DNA of 6,419 nt from the NCBI GenBank assembly GCA_023393155.1, contig JAEWML010000206.1, positions 1-6,419 of the forward strand, given 5' to 3'. The notes under the pieces are model-generated. The model did not search any database, was not told the DNA's origin, and saw only the letters and a program-made list of their open reading frames with translations. A program made the position numbers and the translations under genes. Shown in pieces: positions 1 through 5,680 of this stretch. The stretch is from Bacillota bacterium. GTDB lineage: Bacteria; Bacillota; Clostridia; Oscillospirales; Oscillospiraceae. Within the stretch, counting starts at the first letter, position 1. Every line of letters begins with the position of its first letter.

Positions 1-72
1 GACGGCCTGTTTTTAAGTTTTAAAAATTTTTTATATTCCGTTCATCTGTACGACATGTCTCTCCGTGATACT

Positions 73-86
73 TGTTTTATAAAACA
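73..86. promoter_or_regulatory. 14-bp perfect palindrome in the htrA leader with a -10-like core
   Basis: The sequence TGTTTTATAAAACA is its own reverse complement. It lies 42 bp upstream of the htrA start codon. Its core TATAAA (78-83) differs from the -10 consensus TATAAT at one base, which would place a transcript start near 90. No convincing -35 box is found 16-18 bp upstream, so promoter activity is a guess. A palindrome over a -10 box could be an operator, but AT-rich leaders also produce such symmetry by chance. Confidence 0.3.
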
Positions 87-113
87 GGCAGGAGACGACG
101 CCGAATATACATC

Positions 114-120
114 AGGAGGA
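114..120 (+). promoter_or_regulatory. Ribosome binding site of htrA, supporting the GTG start
   Basis: AGGAGGA is a near-perfect Shine-Dalgarno sequence. It ends 7 nt before the GTG at 128. No ATG lies at a suitable distance, so this site decides the start. Confidence 0.85.
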
Positions 121-127
121 AATCATT

Positions 128-1498
128 GTGTATAACGACGAAAAGAATCTGTATCATTACACTTATCGCAAAGACGGCAGCGAGCCATGGGACGCCCGGA
201 CGGCGGTGGACGCTCCATACCGGGAGAGCCGGGACGAGGGCCCCGGGAAAAAAGCGAAAAAGAACCGCGGGGGCGCGAAAATTGTGGCTCTGGCCCTGAG
301 CTGCGCCCTGCTTGGCGGTGCGGCGGGAGCGGGGGTAGCCGTGTGGGGTGGTTTCGGCGGCGGAAATTCCACCGATGTGTACATGTCCAGCCGCACTGCC
401 GCCACCGTCTCCGTCAAGGCGGTGGACGGGAAAAGCGCCATGACCGACGCGGAGGTCTACGCGGCCAACGTCAACTCCGTGGTTTCCATCAGTACCACAG
501 GAAGTTCCGGGACCAATTACTTCGGGCAGGTCGTGGAGACAGCCTCCGCCGGGTCCGGCTTTGTCCTGACCGCCGACGGCTATATCGTCACCAACCAGCA
601 TGTGGTGGCCAACGCCAACACCGTGAAGGTGACGCTTTACAACGGCGATACCTATGACGCGTCGATCATTGGAAGCGACCAGCAGTATGACATTGCGGTT
701 TTGAAAATCGGCGCCTCGGCGCTCCAGCCCGTGACCATGGGCGACAGCGACACGCTGAATGTGGGCGACCATGTGCTGGCGGTGGGCAACCCGCTGGGCG
801 ACCTCACCTTCTCCATGAGCGGCGGAATGGTTTCCAGCGTGAACCGGGCCATCAACGTGGACGGTACTCCCTTTAACATGATCCAGACCGACGCATCCAT
901 CAATCCCGGCAACTCCGGTGGCCCCCTGTTCAACCAGTACGGCGAGGTGGTGGGCATCGTGTCCGCCAAGTACTCCTCCTATTCCAGCCAATCCGTGGAG
1001 GGTTTGGGCTTCGCTATTCCCATGAACGATGTGCTGGCCATGATTCAGGACATCATGACCAACGGCTATGTCACCAACAAGCCCTATCTCGGCATCAATC
1101 AGGGCACCATGACCGCCCAGATGGCGGCGCAGTACCGCTATGATGTGACTGAGGGCGTGTTTGTCTACTCCGTGGAGGAGGGCAGCGCCGCCGACAAGGC
1201 GGGGCTGAAAATGGGCGACGTGATTACCAAGGTGGACGATACTGACATTGCCACCTCGGAGGATCTGGTGGCTTTGAAAAAGTCCTATTCCGCCGGGGAC
1301 ACCTCTACCTTTACCATCTACCGGGCGGGAGAGTATCAGACGGTGGAGGTAACTTGGGACAGCGTGCCTGCCGACAGCGAGGAAACTCAAGTCCCCCAGC
1401 AGGAGACGCAGCAGCCGTCTCAGGGCGGGGGCAACAGCTATGGCGGCAGCATGGAAGACCTCTTCAACTACTTCTTCAACGGGGGGTATAACCGTTAA
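128..1498 (+). CDS. htrA: Membrane-anchored HtrA/DegP-type trypsin-like serine protease with C-terminal PDZ domain
   Basis: This is a 456-residue S1C-family protease that degrades or guards misfolded proteins outside the membrane. Residues 1-49 are hydrophilic with a basic stretch (KKAKKNR, 41-47), followed by one hydrophobic segment at about 51-73. This predicts a cytoplasmic N-tail, one membrane anchor and an extracytoplasmic protease. The catalytic triad is complete: His158 in TNQHVV, Asp188 in YDIAVLKI and Ser263 in GNSGGPL. A PDZ domain spans about 318-410 (YLGI at its start, then GSAADKAGLKMGDVI). A Gln/Gly-rich tail of about 45 residues follows. Length and order match single-PDZ HtrA proteins of Firmicutes. 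The start is GTG, chosen because AGGAGGA lies 7 nt upstream. The gene stands alone, convergent with the copper locus, and ends before a strong hairpin. Family and catalytic competence are secure; the physiological substrate cannot be read from sequence. Confidence 0.96.
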   Translation: MYNDEKNLYHYTYRKDGSEPWDARTAVDAPYRESRDEGPGKKAKKNRGGAKIVALALSCALLGGAAGAGVAVWGGFGGGNSTDVYMSSRTAATVSVKAVDGKSAMTDAEVYAANVNSVVSISTTGSSGTNYFGQVVETASAGSGFVLTADGYIVTNQHVVANANTVKVTLYNGDTYDASIIGSDQQYDIAVLKIGASALQPVTMGDSDTLNVGDHVLAVGNPLGDLTFSMSGGMVSSVNRAINVDGTPFNMIQTDASINPGNSGGPLFNQYGEVVGIVSAKYSSYSSQSVEGLGFAIPMNDVLAMIQDIMTNGYVTNKPYLGINQGTMTAQMAAQYRYDVTEGVFVYSVEEGSAADKAGLKMGDVITKVDDTDIATSEDLVALKKSYSAGDTSTFTIYRAGEYQTVEVTWDSVPADSEETQVPQQETQQPSQGGGNSYGGSMEDLFNYFFNGGYNR

Positions 1499-1513
1499 CC
1501 CAATCAGAATTAA

Positions 1514-1544
1514 CCGAGGGCGGAAGCGAAGCTTCCGCCCTCGG
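1514..1544 (+). terminator. Intrinsic terminator of htrA
   Basis: A perfect 14-bp GC-rich stem (1514-1527 with 1531-1544) closes a GAA loop and starts 15 nt after the htrA stop. The downstream tract (CCTTTGTGTG) is only weakly T-rich. The minus-strand tail begins TTAATTC, so the hairpin could also act as a back-up terminator for the opposing locus. Confidence 0.75.
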
Positions 1545-1577
1545 CCTTTGTGTGCCGAATGGTTTGCCCGGGAGAGT

Positions 1578-1612
1578 AAAATGGGCGCAGCCTGATTTGC
1601 TGCGCCCATTTT
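1578..1612 (-). terminator. Hairpin terminator for the copZ-like gene, possibly bidirectional
   Basis: A 14-bp stem (1578-1591 with 1599-1612) encloses a 7-nt loop. It has a GC-rich core with A-rich and T-rich flanks on both strands, so it can work in either direction. On the minus strand it begins 7 nt past the codon where the copZ-like frame would be expected to stop, the usual place for that gene's terminator. Because the frame has no stop, the hairpin lies inside the open reading frame. Confidence 0.75.
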
Positions 1613-1618
1613 GCAGCT

Positions 1619-1807
1619 TGAGGTGGGCGTAAAGCCCAGATCCTCCAGCTCGCCGATGGCGGTCTTCACGGCTCTCTCGTCGCCGCCCACCGTCACATTC
1701 TTTTTCTCCAGAGAAACCTCAAATTTAAGGTTCTCTTTGGTCAGGGCCTCCGTAATACGGCGGACGCAGTTTTCGCACATCATGTCGGGTACGGAAATGG
1801 GTTTCAT
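1619..1807 (-). CDS. copZ: Small HMA-domain metal-binding protein (CopZ-like), stop codon missing
   Basis: This is a heavy-metal-associated (HMA) domain of about 62 residues, the fold of copper chaperones that pass Cu(I) to CopA-type pumps. The metal site is MMCENC near the N-terminus (Cys11 and Cys14 from the chosen start), and the fold ends near DLGFTPT. Two ATGs compete. The one at 1813 is only 2 nt from the Shine-Dalgarno (AAAGGAG, 1816-1822), while the one at 1807 is 8 nt away, so 1807 is preferred. The domain should end near here, but the next codon at 1619-1621 is TCA (Ser), one base from TGA or TAA. The frame then stays open through the terminator and antisense to htrA down to position 77. 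The listed end marks the end of the recognisable domain, not a stop. The symbol reflects family and context; other HMA proteins are possible. Confidence 0.65.
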
Positions 1808-1815
1808 ATACATGT

Positions 1816-1822
1816 CTCCTTT
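1816..1822 (-). promoter_or_regulatory. Ribosome binding site of the copZ-like gene
   Basis: AAAGGAG on the minus strand lies 2 nt before the ATG at 1813 and 8 nt before the ATG at 1807. Normal spacing favours the downstream ATG, giving a protein that begins MKPISVPDMM. Confidence 0.7.
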
Positions 1823-1868
1823 ATAAGTTGTTTCATTTTATCGCTTGCGGTCCGCGAAAGCGAGCCGT

Positions 1869-1956
1869 TCACTTCATCAGCTTTTGCAGGGTGTTCATCA
1901 GTTCGTCCACCGCCTCGGTGCGACCGGACTGAATATCCTGCACCACACAGGTTTTG
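1869..1956 (-). pseudogene. csoR: C-terminal remnant of a CsoR-family copper-sensing repressor
   Basis: Read in the frame with codons starting at 1952, the minus strand encodes TCVVQDIQSG then RTEAVDELMNTLQKLMK and a TGA at 1869-1871. This 27-residue ending matches the C-terminal helix of CsoR (DUF156) repressors, in which the Cys of the HxxxC pair is a Cu(I) ligand. Here that Cys survives, but the His and everything N-terminal are gone: roughly the first three quarters of a protein of about 90-100 residues. Directly upstream the sequence switches to CopA (NIKQNL) in another frame, so a deletion has fused the two genes. There is no start codon of its own and it cannot make a functional repressor. 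Identification rests on family recall over a short stretch. Confidence 0.7.
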
Positions 1957-3505
1957 CTTGATGTTCCGGATGGTCAGGCGGCTAAGCCGGATGGCCCGGG
2001 CCACATCCTTCAAGTCGCCCCGCATAAGAATCACCTGTGCGGACTCGATGGCTACGTCGTTTCCGTTTCCGATGGCGCAGCCGATGTCCGCCTGGGCAAG
2101 GGCCGGCGCGTCGTTGATGCCGTCGCCCACCATCATCACGGTCTGGCCCTCTTCCTGAAGGCGGCGGATGATTCCGGCCCTCTCCCCCGGCAGCACCTCC
2201 GCCACCACCTCGTCCACGCCGGACTCCTCCATCAGCCTGCGGTTGCCCGCAAGGACGGTTCCGTGGGCCATCTCGGCCCGCAGGCCCCGGCCGGACAGAT
2301 TTTCAAATTTTCCGGCGCGTCCTGGGCGGACAGTTCCCGGTGCTTTGCCTCCTACACGATGGGGGAGGCAAAGGGATGCTGAGAAACGGACTCCACGCCC
2401 GCCGCCATGGCCGAAAGCTGGTTTTCCTCCATGCCAAGGGGAAGAATCTCCCTCACCGCTGGTTTTCCCTCGGTGACGGTGCCGGTTTTATCCAGCACCA
2501 CGGCGGAGGTCTTATGGGTGATTTCCAGCGCCTCGCCGCTGCGGATCAAAATGCCGTTGGAAGCGCCAAGGCCGGTTCCCACCATAATGGCGGTGGGCGT
2601 GGCAAGGCCCAAAGCGCAGGGGCAGGCGATGACCAGCGCGGTGGTGAACACCCGCAGGGCAAAGGGGAAGTCCTGCCCCGCCATGAGCCAGACGGCGGCA
2701 GCCAATATGGCAATCACGATGACCACTGGGACAAATATCCCCGCCACTTTGTCCGCTACCCGGGAGATGGGAGCTTTTTCCCCTGCGCATTCTCCACGAA
2801 GCGGATGATTTTGGACAGAGTGGAGTCCTCGCCCACACGGGTTACGGAGACGTACAGCACCCCGTCGCCGTTGATGCTGCCGCCGATGACGGAGCTGCCT
2901 TCCGCTTTTTCCCCCGGCAGGCTTTCGCCGGTGAGCATGGCCTCGTTGACGCTGCTCTCGCTCTTGGTCACAGTGCCGTCGGCGGCGATTTTTGCGTCGG
3001 GCTTCACGAGAATCAGGTCCCCGGCCTTCAAAGAGGGGGTAGGCACCTCCGTGCCGCTCTCCGGCAAAATGGCTACGTCGGGACGCAGGTCCATCAGCCG
3101 GGTAATCGCGCCCTTGGTCTTCTGCACGTTGCGGCTCTCCCAAAATTTGACCACCATGATCAGGGTCAGCACCACTGCCGCGGACTCATAGTAGAGGTGA
3201 TGAATGTGGTGGGGAACGTCGGAAATCAGATAGGTCATGGCAAGGGAGTATAAAAACGAGCAAGTGCTGCCGATGGCTACCAGAGAATCTATATTGGGAT
3301 TGCGGTGCCACAGGGCTTTCAGCCCGCTGATCATATAGCTCCGCCCGAACCACAGTACCGGGATGGTGAGAAGAATCTGAGTAATTGCGTAGTTCACCGG
3401 ATGGGATCCCATGGACAGGATATCCGGCAGGGGGAGGGGAGTGGTCAGCATCTGGCCGTTTGATATGGGCGCGCCTGCTGTCTGTGGGGTTATGTACCGC
3501 CTCAA
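1947..3505 (-). pseudogene. copA: Decayed CopA-type copper-exporting P1B ATPase, spread over three frames
   Basis: Intact relatives pump Cu(I) out of the cell using ATP. The pieces, in order, are as follows. Positions 3505-2776 carry membrane helices and the actuator motif TGES (2921-2932). Positions 2775-2322, in a second frame, carry the transport motif CPC (2616-2624), the phosphorylation motif DKTGT (2478-2492) and SQHP (2373-2384). Positions 2316-1950, in a third frame, carry VGDGINDAP and end at NIKQNL. Lesions visible: the N-terminal metal-binding domain and first helices are absent (homology starts near 3470); a one-base loss lies in the run at 2775-2783; a TAG interrupts at 2352-2354; a dinucleotide insertion lies near 2315-2319; the segment with TGDN, about 70-80 residues, is missing at 2212-2220; and the last two helices are replaced by a csoR end. 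It cannot encode a working pump as read. Several lesions are structural, so base-calling error alone is unlikely. Confidence 0.88.
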
Positions 3506-3509
3506 TGCA

Positions 3510-3543
3510 AAAAAGGCCGGAGCAATTTTGCTCCGGCCTTTTT
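3510..3543 (-). terminator. Strong intrinsic terminator ending the xdh-kinase operon, bidirectional in form
   Basis: A near-perfect stem (3510-3525 with 3528-3543, practical core GGCCGGAGC/GCTCCGGCC) is flanked by A and T runs. On the minus strand it is followed by six Ts (complement of 3509-3514). It lies about 75 nt past the kinase stop and immediately upstream of the copA remnant, so it would also insulate that remnant from operon transcription. Confidence 0.9.
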
Positions 3544-3616
3544 AATACCTCAATCCTGCGGCCCGGTTAAAGCCAATGGCCTTTCCGGGCGGCGGAATGT
3601 TACTTTGCGGGGTTTA

Positions 3617-4228
3617 TCAGCGTTCCTTCATCCGAATCAGGGTCTCAATCAGCTCCACAGTGCCCTCGTACCCGAAGATACTGCTGTCCAGACAGAAGTC
3701 GTAGCTGTCCACGGCACCCCACCTTTTAGCGGAGTAATACTCGTAGTAGTTGGCGCGGCGTTTGTCCGTCCGAAGAATCTGCTGGCGGGCCTGCTCAAGC
3801 TCCAGCTTCTGCCGCCGGGCCTCCATGGCAATCCGCCGCTCCAGCGGCGCGTGGATGAACAGATTCAACACGTTGTCCCGGTCCTCCAGCGCATAGTCAG
3901 CGCAGCGGCCGATGATGACGCAGGGACCGTCTCCCGCCGCGCGGCGGATAGCGCCAAAGGTGGCCTGATACACCTGCTGCTCCAGCGAGTCGCTGACGCC
4001 CGCGCCCGGCAGGGCGAACATATAGGAGTCCATGGCGATGGAATACAGCAGGCTTTTTGGCCGCTCATCAAAGCTGTCAAACAGCTTCTCGCTCAGGCCG
4101 CTCTCTTCCGCCGCCTTGCGCAGCAGTTCCTTGTCATAGAAGGGAATCCCCAGCTTTTTTGCAAGGCGCAGGCCAATTTCCCGGCCCCCGCTGCCAAGCT
4201 GGCGGCCAATGGTGACTACGGTTCTCAT
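3617..4228 (-). CDS. Cytidylate-kinase-like P-loop protein (Cytidylate_kin2 / AAK6-like family)
   Basis: This 203-residue soluble protein resembles the cytidylate-kinase-like family common in Firmicutes, whose proven activity is poorly defined; CMP/dCMP phosphorylation is inferred from the fold. A P-loop-like GRQLGSGG lies at residues 8-15, followed by the family-typical IPFYDKELL (28-36). The conserved IIGRCADYAL lies at 105-114, an Arg/Tyr-rich lid-like segment (TDKRRANYYEYY) at 154-165, and a DSYDFCLDSS block at 174-183. The P-loop lacks the usual GK[ST] lysine, which is normal for this family. The start is ATG, with a purine-rich GAGGGG 10 nt upstream. It lies 42 bp downstream of xdhC on the same strand with no terminator between, so it is probably co-transcribed with the molybdenum hydroxylase. 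It is intact. The family is secure; the substrate is not. Confidence 0.85.
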   Translation of the reverse strand: MRTVVTIGRQLGSGGREIGLRLAKKLGIPFYDKELLRKAAEESGLSEKLFDSFDERPKSLLYSIAMDSYMFALPGAGVSDSLEQQVYQATFGAIRRAAGDGPCVIIGRCADYALEDRDNVLNLFIHAPLERRIAMEARRQKLELEQARQQILRTDKRRANYYEYYSAKRWGAVDSYDFCLDSSIFGYEGTVELIETLIRMKER

Positions 4229-4271
4229 AAAAGCGATTCCCCTCTCTTACGGCAACGCTTGGCCGGTTCGG

Positions 4272-4784
4272 TCAGTTTCCTTCGGGCATGGGCTTTCCCA
4301 GTCTGCGATACATGGTCTTTTTCACCGCCCGCAGGATGTTTTCATACCCTGTGCAGCGGCACAGATGGCCCGAAAGCAGCTTACGCAACTGGTCGTCCGT
4401 ATATTCCTCGCCGGTTTCCAGAATCTCCACGGCGGTGAGAATGAAGCCGGGGGAGCAGAAACCGCACTGAATGGCGGCCTCGTCCACAAAGGCCTGCTGA
4501 ATGTCGGCCAGCTCGCCGTTGGGGCCCAGAAGGCCCTCCAGCGTGCGGATGGACTTGCCATCCGCCCAGACCGCAAGGTATATGCAGGAGTTAAACGCCT
4601 CGCCGTCGATGAGGACGTTGCACGCGCCGCATTCGCCCACCTCGCAGCCCTTTTTCACCGAGGTCATGCGAAAGTCGTTGCGGAGCATATCCGTCAAAGA
4701 CGCCCGCGTGTCCACCACCCGCTCGACCTCTTTGCCGTTGAGGGTGAAGCGGACGGTTTTATACTGCATCACATGCTTTTCCAT
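4272..4784 (-). CDS. xdhC: Xanthine dehydrogenase-family (2Fe-2S) subunit XdhC
   Basis: This is the 170-residue electron-transfer subunit with two [2Fe-2S] clusters, which passes electrons from the molybdenum site in XdhA to FAD in XdhB. The N-terminal plant-ferredoxin-like cluster uses Cys47, Cys52 and Cys55 (GCEVGECGAC) and Cys67. The C-terminal helical domain binds the second cluster through Cys107 and Cys110 (QCGFC) and Cys142 and Cys144 (LCRCTGYEN). All eight ligands are present, and length is normal for the family. It resembles E. coli XdhC strongly, for example in LYLAxWAxGKxIRTLEG-like wording around residues 68-84. The start is ATG at 4784, overlapping the xdhB stop as TGATG, with GGAGGT 8 nt upstream. 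An upstream in-frame GTG at 4787 is spaced less well. The overlap implies translational coupling. The symbol follows E. coli naming, where XdhC is the iron-sulfur subunit and not the maturation chaperone also called XdhC. Confidence 0.93.
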   Translation of the reverse strand: MEKHVMQYKTVRFTLNGKEVERVVDTRASLTDMLRNDFRMTSVKKGCEVGECGACNVLIDGEAFNSCIYLAVWADGKSIRTLEGLLGPNGELADIQQAFVDEAAIQCGFCSPGFILTAVEILETGEEYTDDQLRKLLSGHLCRCTGYENILRAVKKTMYRRLGKPMPEGN

Positions 4785-5665
4785 CACAGCGCACCTCCCG
4801 CCAGCCGAACGCTCTCAATAAATCCCCGCTTGGCGCTCTCAACGGCGATGTGCAGCCGGAAGTCCCGGCTGGCGCGCCAACTGTCTCTGGGGTTGATATC
4901 CTCTTTCACCGCCTGGGCAAACCGCTCGGCCAATTCCTCGGATACCGGCTGACCGGCTGCCGTTTTCTCCGCCGTTTCCGCCCGCAGGGGGATGGGACCC
5001 GCCACGCCAAAGGCCACCCGCGCCCGCTCTACGGTCTTTTTGTCGGCGGACAGCCGCACGTTCACGGAGGTGCCAAGCGTTGCGATGTCCATGGCGTTGC
5101 GCATGGCGTATTTGATATAGTGGCCATAGGCGTTTTCATAGCTTTCCCGGGGAATCAGGACGGCGGTTTGAATTTCGCCCTCCCGGATGTCCACCTTACC
5201 GGCCTTAATATAAAACTCCTGAATGGGAAGACGGCGCACTCCCTCCGGCCCGGTGAGCTCGATGACCGCGTCCCAGGCAAACAGCGTGGCGGCGGAATCG
5301 GCGGAGGTCACGCCGTTGCAGGTGTTCCCTCCGATGGTGCCGATGTTGCGGATTTGCGGCCCGCCCACCTGATCCACCGCCTGACCCAACACGTTGACGT
5401 ATTTTTGAATCAGGGGGTGCTTGGTAATGTGGGAAAAGCTGGTGAGGGAGCCGATGCGAAGGGTTCCGTCCTCCTCCAGACTAACTCCCCGCAGAGCGTC
5501 GATGCCGTAGATGGAAATAAGCTCCGCGCCGGCCCGCTTTCCCTCCCGCATCTGAACCAGCACGTCGGACCCGCCGGCAATAATCTGGGCCTGCGGATGC
5601 TCCATGCGGAGGGAGACGGCCTCTTCCACGGTCGTTGCCTCGTAAAGGGCTTTCATATCATACAT
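4784..5665 (-). CDS. xdhB: Xanthine dehydrogenase-family FAD-binding subunit XdhB
   Basis: This 293-residue medium subunit (CoxM/XdhB type) carries FAD, through which electrons leave to NAD+ or another acceptor. FAD-binding motifs are AGGSDVL (30-36) and IRNIGTIGGN (105-114), followed by CNGVTSADSA (116-125). The C-terminal domain carries KYAMRNAMDI (185-194) and DSWRASRDFRLH (261-272). Length and wording closely follow E. coli XdhB (292 residues, by recall), including a start of the same form (M-aromatic-D). The ATG at 5665 is chosen for that agreement and for GAGGAGG (5674-5680) 8 nt upstream; a second ATG at 5656 would be 17 nt away. It begins 15 bp after xdhA and overlaps xdhC by one base. 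All family motifs look intact. Confidence 0.94.
   Translation of the reverse strand: MYDMKALYEATTVEEAVSLRMEHPQAQIIAGGSDVLVQMREGKRAGAELISIYGIDALRGVSLEEDGTLRIGSLTSFSHITKHPLIQKYVNVLGQAVDQVGGPQIRNIGTIGGNTCNGVTSADSAATLFAWDAVIELTGPEGVRRLPIQEFYIKAGKVDIREGEIQTAVLIPRESYENAYGHYIKYAMRNAMDIATLGTSVNVRLSADKKTVERARVAFGVAGPIPLRAETAEKTAAGQPVSEELAERFAQAVKEDINPRDSWRASRDFRLHIAVESAKRGFIESVRLAGGAL
4793..4798 (-). promoter_or_regulatory. Ribosome binding site of xdhC inside the xdhB 3' end
   Basis: GGAGGT on the minus strand ends 8 nt before the ATG at 4784, inside the last codons of xdhB. It decides the ATG over the GTG at 4787 and fits coupled translation. Confidence 0.75.
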
Positions 5666-5673
5666 ATCGTCTT

Positions 5674-5680
5674 CCTCCTC
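5674..5680 (-). promoter_or_regulatory. Ribosome binding site of xdhB
   Basis: GAGGAGG on the minus strand lies between the xdhA stop and the xdhB start, 8 nt from the ATG at 5665. Confidence 0.8.

Noticed and set aside
5..89. 9-bp inverted repeat GCCTGTTTT (5-13) and AAAACAGGC (81-89)
   Set aside because: The arms are 67 bp apart and T/A-rich. The left arm lies at the window edge next to T-runs and is probably the end of an upstream terminator, so pairing is likely coincidental.
77..1618. Minus-strand frame open for over 500 codons antisense to htrA, continuous with the copZ-like gene
   Set aside because: It is in codon register with htrA, so antisense stops arise only where htrA uses TTA, CTA or TCA, which this GC-rich gene avoids. 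The His/Gly-rich, low-complexity product shows no family features beyond the HMA domain at its start.
1829..1868. Partly symmetric GC-rich sequence (CGCTTGCGG / CCGCGAAAGCG) between the csoR remnant and copZ
   Set aside because: Pairing the full arms leaves an impossible one-base loop and a bulge, and there is no T-tract, so I do not call it a terminator or operator.
1804..1946. C-terminal extension of the third copA frame past NIKQNL, ending near 1804
   Set aside because: These residues are csoR codons and spacer read out of frame after the fusion; they do not resemble the CopA C-terminal helices.
4785..4787. GTG as the xdhC start, one codon before the ATG
   Set aside because: The ATG at 4784 forms the usual TGATG overlap with xdhB and sits 8 nt from GGAGGT; the GTG adds only one Met-equivalent residue.
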